Shown here piece by piece: positions 47,623 through 58,101 of a stretch of DNA of 64,000 nucleotides. Each line of letters starts with the position of its first letter. Position 1 is the first letter of the stretch. Under the pieces are notes generated by a model, which was not told the origin of the DNA, did no database searches, and saw only the letters and a program-made list of their open reading frames with translations. The DNA comes from Photorhabdus laumondii subsp. laumondii (GTDB taxonomy: Bacteria; Pseudomonadota; Gammaproteobacteria; Enterobacterales; Enterobacteriaceae), in contig NZ_CP024901.1 of assembly GCF_003343245.1 (NCBI RefSeq), positions 3,968,001 to 4,032,000 on the forward strand, written 5' to 3'. A program made the translations under genes and the position numbers.

Positions 47623-49739
47623 TATCCAGTTACCCCCGTTGAATAGCTTGTTGCCAGCGTTGATCCACCTATTTTCTGCCGGGCATCGTTAACCACGCCT
47701 TTTACGTTGTTAGCGTTAGAGCTGATTTGAATAGTTCCGATGTGATAACTCTCAGAAACAGAGGAGGTACGGTTGTTATTTACCGTATTCGAATAACGCT
47801 GAGCGGCCACATGAGCCCCCAGTTGTGGCATATTCGCCAATACCTTTGGGATATAATCGCGGGTTTCTTTTGGCGCAGCGCCCAATCCTTTCCGTATAAC
47901 ATTTCCCTGTCCCCAGTTATAAGCCGCCAGTGCTTTACTCAAATCTCCGTCAAACATTCTCATTAGCTGAGATAAATATTTTGCCGCGGCTTCCGAAGAT
48001 TTTACCGGATCAAAAACATCATCATCCATTAACCCAAAATGTTTGGCTGTACCTGGCATAAACTGGAATAAGCCCTTGGCACCTGCTTTAGACACAGCAT
48101 ACTGATTGCCTCCCGATTCCGTCATGGCAACACTACGTAACAAACCCTCCGGTAACCCGAACTGCTGCTCAAGTTGTGCTAATTTTGGTGATAGCCAACC
48201 CAGTAATTTCATGCCGGTAGTGTTCGGTGACATTTCAGCGGCTGCGACTTGAGGAACGAGCGAATCAATCAGTTTATTAATTGAATCGGTCAGCTTATCT
48301 AACGCGGCTTTTAACCAATTATTGCTGTATTCTAGCCGCTGTTGTCGTTCATCCTCGGCCCGAATGATACGGTCATTTTCGCTGCGCTTTTCTTCCTTTT
48401 TGACCTCTTTGACTACGGTCGTATCTGGCTTAGAGGTTTTACCATCCAGTTTTGCCTGATAGGCTTCATACTCTTTTTTACTAAAAAAGGGTGTCCAGTC
48501 GCTTGCCAGATACAATCCATATGAATCAAGTGTATTTTTTGTCTCTTCCCCAACAATCGAAGTCGCAACTGACTCCACAGGATCATATAACGCATATGTG
48601 ATAGCGCCATATATTCCGGCTTTCCCGGCAATCCCTTTTCCCGGTAACCCGCCGCCTTTCCCCATTTTCAGCATGGACGAAGCCACGCGATAAATTCCCC
48701 ATAACCACCCCGCAAACTTCAACCCGATCAGACCAATGATGACATTACCCCAACCGCCTACCGCATCTGCGGCCTGATTAGCGACTGAAATAATAAAACT
48801 CATCTTATCGAGAAAACCACTGACCGCTTTTTTAATCTCTTCTGGGTGCTTATTCATCCAATCAGCTAGGTTTTTTAGCCAGATATTGAAATCATTGATA
48901 TATGGTAAAAGGGCATTAAACAGAATGTAGCCTGTTTTCTCAAAACTCTGGCTTATCTCTGTCCACTGTTCACGAAAACGACGCGCGGCGGCAACAGATT
49001 TATCATCCACACCCGAATTAGCTGTAAATTTATCCACATCTTTGAGTACGTGACCGGATGAGAACCACTGTTGCGCGGCGTACCCGACCCCAAGTTCACC
49101 ACCGTAAGCTTGCTGTTGATCTTTATTAAGTCTGGGAAAAACACCGCTCAGCTTACGCATGATAGATTCGGTGCTTTCTGAGGCAATATCAATATCGACA
49201 CCCGCTTGTGATGCCGTTTTTAACAGCGTCTCAAGAGCCGGATCAAGCGCAACACCTGATTTTAGTCGGGCTTTAGCATCATTAATGCGTGAAAATGCCC
49301 CCACAATCTCATTTGCGCTGACACCAAATGCTTGACCTGCTTTTGTCCAGCCATCAAGCGCTTTAGCCGACATGCCGAACGCATCAGCGGCAGTACTTAA
49401 CTGATTGAGATTGCCGGCAAAACTGGTCACAAAACTTTTCAGTCCACCGAGTGAGACCGTGACACCCGCCAAAGCCAAGATCTGACTCTTTATGCTGGAA
49501 AAGAAAGAGGAAGCTTTCTTTCCTGCCGCCTCCATTTCTTTTGCCACTTTTTCGGTTTTCTTACCGGTTTTGTCTAATGATTTGCTGGTTTTCTTTTCAC
49601 CATCATTAAACGAGTCAATCAGTTTTTGCATAACCTGAGCCAACCCACCGATCCCGGCAATCACTGCGGTTTCACCTGCGCTAAATTCAGCCGCATCAAG
49701 CCCCAGCGTTATAACAAGTTCATCTATAATGTTTGCCAT
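47622..49739 (-). CDS. Tail tape measure protein with lytic transglycosylase domain
   Basis: This 705-aa protein begins MANIIDELVITLGLDAAEFS, with coiled-coil segments and hydrophobic stretches through its middle. Near the C-terminus is an SLT domain: SVAMTESGGNQYAVSKAGAK carries catalytic Glu541, followed by GLFQFMPGTAKHFGL and AAYNWGQGNV. It sets tail length and opens peptidoglycan during DNA entry. Its ATG overlaps the stop of the frameshifted tail chaperone. Confidence 0.9.
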   Translation of the reverse strand: MANIIDELVITLGLDAAEFSAGETAVIAGIGGLAQVMQKLIDSFNDGEKKTSKSLDKTGKKTEKVAKEMEAAGKKASSFFSSIKSQILALAGVTVSLGGLKSFVTSFAGNLNQLSTAADAFGMSAKALDGWTKAGQAFGVSANEIVGAFSRINDAKARLKSGVALDPALETLLKTASQAGVDIDIASESTESIMRKLSGVFPRLNKDQQQAYGGELGVGYAAQQWFSSGHVLKDVDKFTANSGVDDKSVAAARRFREQWTEISQSFEKTGYILFNALLPYINDFNIWLKNLADWMNKHPEEIKKAVSGFLDKMSFIISVANQAADAVGGWGNVIIGLIGLKFAGWLWGIYRVASSMLKMGKGGGLPGKGIAGKAGIYGAITYALYDPVESVATSIVGEETKNTLDSYGLYLASDWTPFFSKKEYEAYQAKLDGKTSKPDTTVVKEVKKEEKRSENDRIIRAEDERQQRLEYSNNWLKAALDKLTDSINKLIDSLVPQVAAAEMSPNTTGMKLLGWLSPKLAQLEQQFGLPEGLLRSVAMTESGGNQYAVSKAGAKGLFQFMPGTAKHFGLMDDDVFDPVKSSEAAAKYLSQLMRMFDGDLSKALAAYNWGQGNVIRKGLGAAPKETRDYIPKVLANMPQLGAHVAAQRYSNTVNNNRTSSVSESYHIGTIQISSNANNVKGVVNDARQKIGGSTLATSYSTGVTG

Positions 49740-50355
49740 CAGTTTTTACCCTGCTGTAAAACGTAAGCATTGTGATTATCGACCTGAATAATCTCTATTA
49801 ACTGCCAAAGGTCCTCCACGCCATAAACTGTATCCAGCTCATGGAGCGTTGCCTTTCCTGATGAGATAACGGTCGCTATTGTGCCTGGGACATTTGTATA
49901 ACTGATGATACCGAATGGCTTTGAGATGCTGGAATAGCGCGGCGGGATTACGATTGGTCGGCGGTTTTGAAAAAATCCACGTGTAACTTAAGCACCTCTG
50001 CACGTAATTTCAGCCGGGTAACAATTTCTTCAATGTCACTGTCGATCAGCTCGCGTTTGATTTTTTTATCTACCTGATTCGGAACCATCTGCACACAACC
50101 CATCAGTTCATCAAGTAGTGGCCTGGCTTCATCAGGAGCAATGCGAGAAATTGCTTTCAATCCAACCACCGCTAATGCAGCCATGCCCAAATCCCGAAAA
50201 TTATCGGGGATAGACAACCCCTCTCTCCCCATTGCCATCAATGCACGAATAGCCCACCATTCAGCCTGCGAAGCGGGCATTTCCTGAATGTAAAAAAGCT
50301 TTCCTTTGTCGCGATTATCATCATTCATAGTGATGAAGGTTTCTTTACGTGCCAT
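49739..50355 (-). CDS. Tail assembly chaperone, long form made by -1 frameshift
   Basis: Frame 0 from 50355 reaches the slippery heptamer T-TTT-TTC (49975-49969). A -1 shift there continues for 76 codons with no stop and ends in TGA just at the tape measure ATG. The 205-aa fusion ends YVLQQGKN. The 3' extension has no start codon or ribosome-binding site of its own. This arrangement matches the gpG/gpGT chaperones placed before the tape measure gene in many tailed phages. Confidence 0.75.
49948..50355 (-). CDS. Tail assembly chaperone, short form
   Basis: This 135-aa protein begins MARKETFITMNDDNRDKGKL and contains MPASQAEWWAIRALMAMGRE. It is mostly helical and sits between tube and tape measure genes, where the lambda gpG-like chaperone belongs. 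A -1 slippery site near its end would give the longer form. Confidence 0.8.
   Translation of the reverse strand: MARKETFITMNDDNRDKGKLFYIQEMPASQAEWWAIRALMAMGREGLSIPDNFRDLGMAALAVVGLKAISRIAPDEARPLLDELMGCVQMVPNQVDKKIKRELIDSDIEEIVTRLKLRAEVLKLHVDFFKTADQS
49969..49975 (-). other. Slippery heptamer for -1 ribosomal frameshift
   Basis: On the minus strand the site reads T TTT TTC in the frame of the short chaperone. Both P-site TTT and A-site TTC can re-pair one base back. It is 22 bases before the short-form stop codon. Confidence 0.75.
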
Positions 50356-50792
50356 TAGCTATATGCCTCACCTGTTATTGATTCCCACTCAATGACGGCC
50401 TGCGCCGCTTGTAAAACCTTTCCTGCGTCCGGCATGGTTTTCCATTGCTTCAGAACGCCGTTCACCAATGTGTATTTACGCCCGATGGCTGGAAGAATAA
50501 CCGTCGCATTACATCTGAACACCGAGACGCTAGTACGTGATGTCGTTGCCCAGGTATCAAAAATGGTGCGACTTTCCGAATCAGGCATAATATGAATCGT
50601 CTGATTGATATTGCCGTAGATAAAACCCGCTGACAGTTTACCGTCCGCCCCACGTACCGTTTCAGCCAAATCCAACGCCTCAGTTTCGAAAATGTTGTCG
50701 GCAGCAAATCCCTGTAATTGCACACCAGACGGGTATAAATTGGTCACAGTCAGGGTAATTACCGCATCAGCAGAAGTGATTGTGTCTGACAT
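50355..50792 (-). CDS. Tail tube protein (DUF3277-like)
   Basis: This 145-aa protein begins [20 protein letters not shown] and contains GVQLQGFAADNIFETEALDL. It directly follows the sheath gene with a TAATG overlap and precedes the tail chaperone, the normal place of the inner tube protein of contractile tails. An in-frame extension to 50852 is not needed. Confidence 0.8.
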   Translation of the reverse strand: MSDTITSADAVITLTVTNLYPSGVQLQGFAADNIFETEALDLAETVRGADGKLSAGFIYGNINQTIHIMPDSESRTIFDTWATTSRTSVSVFRCNATVILPAIGRKYTLVNGVLKQWKTMPDAGKVLQAAQAVIEWESITGEAYS

Positions 50793-52279
50793 TATTGAAC
50801 CTCCGTAGATGCCATTTCGAATTTCTGAATACTGCCACCGTCGCAATACCACAGTGTACAGCTTGGGCTGGTGCGATTTGCACGCATAGAGGCAGACATT
50901 TCCCCAATATACAAGTAATAACCCTTCGCGATTATTGACGTTGAAACATCAGATCCCACAGCGTTAATAATTTCCAGTTTTTGTGCAGCCGATAATGTTA
51001 CGCCTGCTCGGATACCGCCCCACAACTTAAACCGCTGGATAACATCACTCATTGAGGCTTCCACCAGCGCACGGCCAGCCGTGTTATAAGGGATAGTCTT
51101 GTTGGATTTGAACAAGGCAATAACCGCGCCTTGCAAGTTCGCATTCAGCCAGATTTGACCACAGAAGGAATCTAGCCACTTAAAATCACCGGTTATTGTG
51201 CCATCAGCCCAATAATTTTCGGTGATATTATTGGCGGCATAATTGCCATAGAAGTTATACCCATTAGCAATCAGCGCATCATAAACATCAGAATCGATCA
51301 CATCAGGACTGAGGCCGCTCAATTCTCTGAATTTAAACGGAACACGCCCCTCAGTTCGCTCAAAATCCAGCACCGCCGCATAACCCAATACTGCTGCCGG
51401 TTTCATATTATCAGAGCAGAAAACAGGAACGACACTCCCGTAGCTGTGAATGCCAATAATTTTATGGGCGATAGTTTCCTGACTGCCTTTCACTTTTGCC
51501 GTGCCGCTTGTTGTCCAGGCAACATAGAAATAGCGATATACCTGACTACTAGCCCACGCGGATAATGCAAGATGCTGTTCATCTGTACATTCAAATACCG
51601 TCGTAAAACATGCCCATTGCTGAGACTGCGTTTTAATCACAGCGAATAGATCAGGAACCGCCGACACTGTAGCCCCCTGAGAAACCGTTGCCCCTAGTGC
51701 GCCAGTGAACTTAAGAGCCTCGGCCCCATCACCAGTACCATAGGTGATATTTGTATCTTCCGGTTTAATGCTGCCAGAGGCAACATTGATGATAAAAGCT
51801 TTACGGGTGGTATCGAACACAACCGTTACCGCCTTGCCAATCACTGTTTCAATGCTCTTTGCTGCATCCGCAAAGGATTTAACCCCATCAAGATTGATTG
51901 CGGCGTTTATTGCTGTACCATTGATATTGAGTTTCAATGTACCGGACATTTTTTGCAGATCGGTAATAGCTACCTCATTAAAAGAACCTGAACGTAACCA
52001 GGCCGATACTGCCGCTCGATTAAATCGGGAAAACAGCAATTGACCGGGCGTCTTTGTACAATTGTTGTACCCTGAAAAATAAATAGCCGCCATGCTATAT
52101 TCTTCGGATGCACCACCGAAATATGCCGCCACATCCTCTTTAGTCGAGAACGACAACACCACACCAACAGGTGCATATATATTATCTGTCAGTAATAATC
52201 CATTGAGATCAACAGCATTACCCACTGCCGACAGCACCCCCGGATTAATTCTCACGTCTTTACTGATTGGAATTGCCAT
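50792..52279 (-). CDS. Tail sheath protein (DUF3383 family)
   Basis: This 495-aa protein begins [20 protein letters not shown] and carries [20 protein letters not shown] and [20 protein letters not shown], matching the sheath-like DUF3383 family. It is the largest structural gene beside the tube and shows that the phage has a contractile tail. Confidence 0.87.
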   Translation of the reverse strand: MAIPISKDVRINPGVLSAVGNAVDLNGLLLTDNIYAPVGVVLSFSTKEDVAAYFGGASEEYSMAAIYFSGYNNCTKTPGQLLFSRFNRAAVSAWLRSGSFNEVAITDLQKMSGTLKLNINGTAINAAINLDGVKSFADAAKSIETVIGKAVTVVFDTTRKAFIINVASGSIKPEDTNITYGTGDGAEALKFTGALGATVSQGATVSAVPDLFAVIKTQSQQWACFTTVFECTDEQHLALSAWASSQVYRYFYVAWTTSGTAKVKGSQETIAHKIIGIHSYGSVVPVFCSDNMKPAAVLGYAAVLDFERTEGRVPFKFRELSGLSPDVIDSDVYDALIANGYNFYGNYAANNITENYWADGTITGDFKWLDSFCGQIWLNANLQGAVIALFKSNKTIPYNTAGRALVEASMSDVIQRFKLWGGIRAGVTLSAAQKLEIINAVGSDVSTSIIAKGYYLYIGEMSASMRANRTSPSCTLWYCDGGSIQKFEMASTEVQ

Positions 52280-52802
52280 GAATAGACTCCACTGTTTTAG
52301 TGTTCAGCGTAATACTGTCAAAAAATAGTTGTTCTGTTGTCACAACAGGGTTGATTTGAGCAGTAAATTCAAATGTCCAACGCGACTCATATTGCTGTTC
52401 ACCATTAATCATCGTCGTCTGAATCGGGTCGCTGGCATAAAGTGGTGCCATATCGATACCTGATCTCTTGAATAGCTCAATCGCATATTCAGTGCGCACC
52501 GTCGTTGCAATAATGTGAGCATCCTCATGAGCGAACTGACCGTAACAGTCAATTTGACATGTCCAGCGTGTCGTCCGAGTGATTAGACTTTTTCCCATAC
52601 CTGCCGCTGTTGGTGCGTTATAGATCACTACACTTGTTGATAAACCCGTGCTGTTCAATGGTGTCATAACAATAAAATCGCCATCTGACATCGGTGAGCG
52701 ATTTATCTGAGACAAAATAACGCTACGCCTGGGTATTAAGGCCATTAAAAAACCGCGTAATGCGGTTGTTATATCGTCTTGCGTTACACTTATCGTCACC
52801 AC
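52260..52802 (-). CDS. Phage neck terminator-like protein
   Basis: From the GTG at 52802, with GGGGAA upstream and overlapping the previous stop, the protein is 180 aa. It contains [20 protein letters not shown] and [20 protein letters not shown], typical of tail-completion/neck proteins next to the sheath. A frame extending to 52880 overlaps the previous gene. Confidence 0.7.
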   Translation of the reverse strand: MVTISVTQDDITTALRGFLMALIPRRSVILSQINRSPMSDGDFIVMTPLNSTGLSTSVVIYNAPTAAGMGKSLITRTTRWTCQIDCYGQFAHEDAHIIATTVRTEYAIELFKRSGIDMAPLYASDPIQTTMINGEQQYESRWTFEFTAQINPVVTTEQLFFDSITLNTKTVESIHGNSNQ

Positions 52803-53173
52803 TATTGTTCCCCACGCTGCAATGTAACAGCGAATTTGCACCAATTCGGCCACTCTTCCAAAATCTGCACTATCAACCACTCTTCACCATTAATAATCAA
52901 CAGATCACCCCCTTGCTGTCTGGGGCGGTTGACGGCATTAAAATTGCCATTCACATAAGCCGCTTTGAGCATGCCCTGAATATTCAAGCCGTTCGTATGT
53001 TGTAGATCAGTAAAAGTCAGTGGCTGGATTTGTGCGGTAACGGGTGTTGTAATGTAGCGCGGGACTTGCTTACCACTGGGTGCAATATCATATCCCACAC
53101 TTACCCGTATCTCTCCAGGTGAGTGAGGATTAACAACCCCAACAGCACCAGATACAATATTGTGCAGGTTCAT
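52802..53173 (-). CDS. Phage head-tail/collar protein, family uncertain
   Basis: This 123-aa protein begins MNLHNIVSGAVGVVNPHSPG and contains GGDLLIINGEEWLIVQILEE. It resembles small phage collar proteins placed between the gp10-like and neck proteins. Overlaps on both sides suggest translational coupling. Confidence 0.6.
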   Translation of the reverse strand: MNLHNIVSGAVGVVNPHSPGEIRVSVGYDIAPSGKQVPRYITTPVTAQIQPLTFTDLQHTNGLNIQGMLKAAYVNGNFNAVNRPRQQGGDLLIINGEEWLIVQILEEWPNWCKFAVTLQRGEQ

Positions 53174-53628
53174 TCGTTCCCCTCATCAATCACATAATCA
53201 ACACTGTTCAGCATGTGTTTGGTGTGACGTAGCGGCGCATCAAATCCCTTTTTAGCTATAGTGGATTTTTTATTAGCCGGTGAAGTGAAAGAACGAATAG
53301 ATTGTTGAATTTGCCCCTTGATAACTTCCCCGGTCATCCGTAACGCTGCATCCCCATTCATATCGTTAGCACTCAGGCCCTGTGCAAGCACATCACCCCA
53401 TTCATTAGCATGTTCGTTGATAGTGTTACGAAAAAACGGACGGGGTCGCCTATTACGCCTCGGATCGCCAATCTCGTTACTAATTGCCACCATTGCAACT
53501 GAGGTGCCATCGGGATAAGTCGCGTCTTTGAAAAAACCAACCCGCAATTTTTGGCCTTCACCCACTCTTTTAGCTAATTGCTTTAAGTAGCGTTTTGCTG
53601 CATCACCGCCCTTGATACTGTTCGACAT
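53170..53628 (-). CDS. HK97 gp10-like head-tail protein
   Basis: From the ATG at 53628, with GGAGG five bases before, the protein is 152 aa. It contains GQKLRVGFFKDATYPDGTSV and RRPRPFFRNTINEHANEW, the region seen in gp10-like head-tail joining proteins. It overlaps the DUF4054 gene stop. Confidence 0.68.
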   Translation of the reverse strand: MSNSIKGGDAAKRYLKQLAKRVGEGQKLRVGFFKDATYPDGTSVAMVAISNEIGDPRRNRRPRPFFRNTINEHANEWGDVLAQGLSANDMNGDAALRMTGEVIKGQIQQSIRSFTSPANKKSTIAKKGFDAPLRHTKHMLNSVDYVIDEGNE

Positions 53629-54077
53629 TAGCGCCTCCATTGAGTCCGTGGATAGTAATATGACGGATAGTGAGAGGGAGAGCTGCCGGGGACGTAACGC
53701 ATAATTCTATATTGCGCTGTTGCCTGCCAGTACATAGCCCCGTATTTTGTCTGCAAGAACCAAGCAGCACGTTCACTCACAACGCCCATATCAGCCGAAA
53801 CGGAAACAGATCCCTCACTTGCGCTGCTAACCCGCCCCACGAGCGGATTGGCCGCTGTTCCGCTAACAGATAAACGATTAAGTTCGGCAATATGAGCAAC
53901 AAGCATATTCAACAACAGTATTCGTTGTTCAAGATCACTAACTGGGCTTTGGGCCGTATTGTTAAGATAGAGTGTTGCTTCAATAAAATAGGTATCCAGC
54001 AGGACATCACTGATAGAAGAAAACTCCGGGTAACGAGTGCGAAATTTCACGACATCAAAAACGACAACAAAGCCCAT
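53628..54077 (-). CDS. DUF4054 head-tail connector protein
   Basis: This 149-aa protein has [20 protein letters not shown] and [20 protein letters not shown], followed by a Gly/Ser-rich loop and [20 protein letters not shown]. These match the DUF4054 connector family that follows the capsid in such phages. Confidence 0.82.
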   Translation of the reverse strand: MGFVVVFDVVKFRTRYPEFSSISDVLLDTYFIEATLYLNNTAQSPVSDLEQRILLLNMLVAHIAELNRLSVSGTAANPLVGRVSSASEGSVSVSADMGVVSERAAWFLQTKYGAMYWQATAQYRIMRYVPGSSPSHYPSYYYPRTQWRR

Positions 54078-54081
54078 TAGC

Positions 54082-54408
54082 TTAATCCTCTTCTTTTCGC
54101 TGCTCGATATTTTTACCCGGTTTTTGGGGATCGATAGGCTCTAACCCGTTCTTTAACCCGGCTTTTTCCTCAGCTTCCGTCCGAGCCTCTTTGAGTTTTT
54201 CTTGGGCAAAAATAAGCCCATTTTTGACTAATTCCGTATCTGCATAGAGTTCCAGATATTTGTCAAAAAACGCTTTATCAACATCATATGTCAGCCCATA
54301 ACCACCAATAATTGTTGATGAATTTATCCCGTTTAGCGTCACGCGATTCCCATCAATTTCAATCGTTAACCCGTGAGGCAATTTACACCCCACAATGACT
54401 GTCACCAT
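54082..54408 (-). CDS. Small phage structural protein of unknown function
   Basis: This 108-aa protein begins [20 protein letters not shown] and ends in a charged tail rich in Lys and Glu. It sits between capsid and connector genes. Such a small cytoplasmic-type protein with an N-terminal beta region is common there, but its role is not known to me. Confidence 0.65.
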   Translation of the reverse strand: MVTVIVGCKLPHGLTIEIDGNRVTLNGINSSTIIGGYGLTYDVDKAFFDKYLELYADTELVKNGLIFAQEKLKEARTEAEEKAGLKNGLEPIDPQKPGKNIEQRKEED

Positions 54409-55443
54409 TTAAACCCCCAACATTTGTGCAATAGCGTGTGGATAACGAATAATCGCACCCCACGTACCGGCTGATTTCTTTTGTTTAAAACTGGATGAGC
54501 TCACAACAACCGCGTGTGCCCGCATTTTTTCAGTAAATGAGGCATAAGCCGTTTTTTCACCATCAAGCGTATCAGCAATCAATTGAACCAGTTCCCCCGC
54601 TTCCGTACTGTATTCAACCGCCGTTTCAATCGTCAGATTCGGAAAATTCTTTTTCAATTGATCGGTAACATTAACGTTGTACTGGTTAGTTTTTGTCAGA
54701 TTAACTTCCGCTGTTGGCGACATGCAAAGTTTCAATGGCTCTGTTCGTTCCACCAACCCTTCTGTTTGTTTTGTAAGCTGCTTAAATAGGCGTTGGGAAA
54801 TATCGTCATAAATTGCCTGCCCGTCTTTGGTTTCCCACGTTGTACCATTGGATTTTCCGTTTGCAGCCGGTACCACCGGTGCGCTTAACCCCGGATCATT
54901 CAACAGTCCATAGTTTTTAAGCCCCGCAATACCATAGAAATAAGACTTGTTCATAAACTTGTTTAGGGTTAATGCGCTTGCGGTGTTAAGTTGCGCTGCT
55001 CGATTGATACGGGCCGTACCGTACATATCCAGCTCACGCTCCCCCCAGACAGTAAATGTTTGGAAATGATAGCTCTGGCGTTCCACCCAATTCACGTTAG
55101 CATCTGACATGCCGTTATTGCTGTGATCACCGTATGAGCTCACTTCACCCGTTGATTCTTCAACCGGGAACTGGGTTGTCAGCGTTGTCCAGTCACCTTT
55201 TTTATTTTCACCGATAATTTCAGCCGCTCTCATCGGCGTGACCAACACACGAACCAGCTCAGGATCGAGATAGTTAGTCAGATACGCAGGAACACCGGCA
55301 TTACTCACAGTCACCATAGCTGGCTGTGCATCCATAGCTAACGTATAGTTACGAGCATATTGGGGATTTAAGTAATCGACGGCCTGTGGTACTACAATGC
55401 CGTATTCCCCTTCAATATATTGAAAATCTGTGTGTCGTTTCAT
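54409..55443 (-). CDS. Major capsid protein (DUF2184-like)
   Basis: This 344-aa protein begins [20 protein letters not shown], with [20 protein letters not shown] and [17 protein letters not shown] at the end, matching the DUF2184 capsid family. It follows the decoration protein gene with a 1-base overlap. High copy number is expected. Confidence 0.85.
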   Translation of the reverse strand: MKRHTDFQYIEGEYGIVVPQAVDYLNPQYARNYTLAMDAQPAMVTVSNAGVPAYLTNYLDPELVRVLVTPMRAAEIIGENKKGDWTTLTTQFPVEESTGEVSSYGDHSNNGMSDANVNWVERQSYHFQTFTVWGERELDMYGTARINRAAQLNTASALTLNKFMNKSYFYGIAGLKNYGLLNDPGLSAPVVPAANGKSNGTTWETKDGQAIYDDISQRLFKQLTKQTEGLVERTEPLKLCMSPTAEVNLTKTNQYNVNVTDQLKKNFPNLTIETAVEYSTEAGELVQLIADTLDGEKTAYASFTEKMRAHAVVVSSSSFKQKKSAGTWGAIIRYPHAIAQMLGV

Positions 55444-55919
55444 TAGCTCCAGGTCCCCATTTTGACTAATTCACTCTCACCAGCAGCAGTACCGGCAACG
55501 AATTTAGTTTCGATAAAATCAGTGATAGTTTTTCCCGCTGCGGCGGCCTGCACCTCACCCGTTTTTAAGGATGCGTAAATCTTATCCCCAACTTTTGCGG
55601 GAGTGCTTGTTCGTACCGTAAAATCACCCGCAGTAAATAAAGTGACTTCACGTCCGGGTTGGATCAGCATGGATGCTTCTCCCAACCAAAGAGTGATAGA
55701 CGCTTGTCCGTCACGCCCCACAAAACCAGACGGTGCACCCGCCCCCTTGTTCGAAACAACACCATCAATCACCCAGGCAAAACGCCCAACAGTTACTCCA
55801 TCGTTACCCGCAATCAGCGTGCCGTCCCTTGCTAACAAAGTGGCGCTAGGGTTAGTACTGGCAAATGCTCCCTCAATGCCGGGGGCTGGATAGTGATTAA
55901 TTTTGTTCGGAAAACCCAT
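55443..55919 (-). CDS. Head decoration / structural cement protein
   Basis: This 158-aa protein begins [20 protein letters not shown] and is rich in Gly, Ala and Thr. [17 protein letters not shown] and [15 protein letters not shown] are typical of Gp24-like cement proteins. It lies between the protease/scaffold and capsid genes. Confidence 0.72.
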   Translation of the reverse strand: MGFPNKINHYPAPGIEGAFASTNPSATLLARDGTLIAGNDGVTVGRFAWVIDGVVSNKGAGAPSGFVGRDGQASITLWLGEASMLIQPGREVTLFTAGDFTVRTSTPAKVGDKIYASLKTGEVQAAAAGKTITDFIETKFVAGTAAGESELVKMGTWS

Positions 55920-55921
55920 AG

Positions 55922-57247
55922 TTAAATCCTCACTAATTTAGATGCGGTGGGAAAACGTTTTTCAAAAGAATCTATAGCAGCAGAATCCATTGCTAGGTGG
56001 GCTTTAAGTTTTGCTGACTCTGCTATGCCGATCTGCATTTTCACTAAAGAGCGATAAGCGGACGGATGAACGCCGGTTGTATCAACACCCACCTCATCAA
56101 GCGCAACCTTGTAAATTTCGTCAGCAGAATCCATTGCTACTACATCACCGATGAGGGGTTTAACCTCAGCCTCAGCAATGCGAATAGCATTAATGCGATT
56201 CACTGTGTCTTTTTCTGCCTTTCGAGTAGCTGCACGAATAGCAGCATCCATTGCGGGCTTACTGACGCTATCCTCTTCCTTTGGTTCTGGTTTATTATCG
56301 GGATCATCGTCTTGCGCGGGAGTGCCTGAAATTAACGCCCGGATTTTTGCCAAGTCTTCCTCTGGCAATTTACCCGCAAGCAGTTCAAGTACTTGTGCAC
56401 AGATATCATCGTCCTGCGCGGGTAACTCCGCAGGCTCCTGTGTCTCCGCATCATCAGCAACAGCTTCAATGATTGAGGCAAGCTCCGCTGAGTCGATTTC
56501 CATATCCTGAGCCAGAAGGGTACCGAATTTGTTTTTCGCCGCTTCCGCTATACTTTTCGCGCTACCACCCGCTTTCAGTAATGAGGCAATTTCTTTTGGT
56601 GCAGCATCTTGTGCTAATTTCGGCTGCAAGTATGCCCCCAGCGCCGCACGTACAGCGACAGCCACCATTTTTTTATTTAACTTCATGTGTTTTAACTCCA
56701 GAGGGAGGGAATCGCAGACAACAACATCTGCACCGACTCGCCCTTCTTCAACAAGAGCGACATGGTTCCCGACGATATCGCGCATAACGCCATCATGATG
56801 AATGCCGTCATACATGCCGGGGGTCATATCAGCGACGTAGTGATACGCCGCTGACAATTCTTTTTGTTCATCCGATTCAATACCCGCTATGGATTCAGCA
56901 TCCCAAATTGCCAGGCTGTTTTTCAGGTATGTACCATCGAACATGGAATCTGATCCCGTTGTACCGACAATCAATTCTGTTGAAGGTTTGGCCGCCGTGA
57001 CGGGAATGTGTTTTTTCAATAACGGCAGGTTATTGAAAGTTGCAACCCCTTTCTCTAATTCATCAGGGGCACGCAACAGTTTGTAGATACGATTAGGATC
57101 AAGCCTTAACCCTTGCCAGTTCGGGATTTCTCTTCCGTAATACGATGATACCGTCGCCTTAGAGATAGGACTTTCAGTAACATGCAAACGCCCATCTCTG
57201 TCGTATGAGCGTACAGAAGCCCGATCTAACGCCAGACCGTGATTCAT
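55922..57247 (-). CDS. DUF2213 head protease/scaffold protein
   Basis: This 441-aa protein has an N-terminal DUF2213 domain: NWQGLRLDPNRIYKLLRAPD, FNNLPLLKKHIPVTAAKPST and IVGNHVALVEEGRVGADVVV, the last carrying likely protease residues. A long acidic, Ala/Glu-rich scaffold-like part follows. It probably cleaves itself and guides capsid assembly. Confidence 0.8.
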   Translation of the reverse strand: MNHGLALDRASVRSYDRDGRLHVTESPISKATVSSYYGREIPNWQGLRLDPNRIYKLLRAPDELEKGVATFNNLPLLKKHIPVTAAKPSTELIVGTTGSDSMFDGTYLKNSLAIWDAESIAGIESDEQKELSAAYHYVADMTPGMYDGIHHDGVMRDIVGNHVALVEEGRVGADVVVCDSLPLELKHMKLNKKMVAVAVRAALGAYLQPKLAQDAAPKEIASLLKAGGSAKSIAEAAKNKFGTLLAQDMEIDSAELASIIEAVADDAETQEPAELPAQDDDICAQVLELLAGKLPEEDLAKIRALISGTPAQDDDPDNKPEPKEEDSVSKPAMDAAIRAATRKAEKDTVNRINAIRIAEAEVKPLIGDVVAMDSADEIYKVALDEVGVDTTGVHPSAYRSLVKMQIGIAESAKLKAHLAMDSAAIDSFEKRFPTASKLVRI

Positions 57248-57264
57248 AATATTTCTCGGATTAA

Positions 57265-58101
57265 TTAATTGGTTAGTTTAGGAATGACGACCTGCCAACC
57301 ACACCCGCAATTGATTTCTTCACCAGGCATGATCCATTTTCCGTCAATATAAAGCCCTTTTGATAAATCGAACTCTTTACCATCCGCTTTCAAGTGTGAT
57401 TGACGAAATTTTTTTGCTGCATGACTGTGCCGCCAGATACCCGTTTTAAAACCCATTGAACGCTGCCGGGCAGATTGCATAACAAAAGTCGCTTTGTTGT
57501 TCTGGTCACGAGCAATCAGGACTGCTCGGCGCTTAGTAATGTCGTAACGCTCTTGCAAGGCTTTTGTCAACGTTCCAAGATCACGCCCCCTTGCTACTGA
57601 TTGCATCACTAGCGTTTCAACTTGGGATAAATATTGCCGTGGAATACTTTTAATCAACCCAACATTCTCACCAATGACCGTCTGTAGCGCGTTATTCATT
57701 TCTGTCGTCATCGTGAACGGTATCGAAATATGTGCCGCATCTAACGCATGATTTAACGAGGCATCCATGTTGTCCATTGATAAAGCCGCGAATTTTTTCG
57801 CCAGCTTGTCAGCTAAAGCATCAAACTGCTTTAACCAACGCCGGGTTAATTTTCGCATTGCTGAACGCATCAACATCTCCGGGCTAACATCCATTGCCAT
57901 TGCTGCACCGCTGTTCTTATAGTTGGCGGATACCCAGTAAATCACCGAGTTATTCATCTCATCCACCAGCTTATATAACTGCTTGCTGTACCACACCCGA
58001 ACACCGGCATTAGGTTTAATTTGTCGGAGTGTTTGAAGGGGATCAGATGATGTTTTCCGTGTTGCCCTCTTCTTCGATGTCGTCTTCTTTGTCGATTTCA
58101 T
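57265..58101 (-). CDS. Phage head morphogenesis protein (Mu gpF/SPP1 gp7 type)
   Basis: This 278-aa protein starts at ATG 58101, seven bases after GGAA. The C-terminal minor-capsid domain shows RRAVLIARDQNNKATFVMQS, and the final IMPGEEINCGCGWQVVIPKL has the Cys pair that often binds zinc with upstream His residues. It overlaps the portal gene by 59 bases in another frame. Confidence 0.78.
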   Translation of the reverse strand: MKSTKKTTSKKRATRKTSSDPLQTLRQIKPNAGVRVWYSKQLYKLVDEMNNSVIYWVSANYKNSGAAMAMDVSPEMLMRSAMRKLTRRWLKQFDALADKLAKKFAALSMDNMDASLNHALDAAHISIPFTMTTEMNNALQTVIGENVGLIKSIPRQYLSQVETLVMQSVARGRDLGTLTKALQERYDITKRRAVLIARDQNNKATFVMQSARQRSMGFKTGIWRHSHAAKKFRQSHLKADGKEFDLSKGLYIDGKWIMPGEEINCGCGWQVVIPKLTN

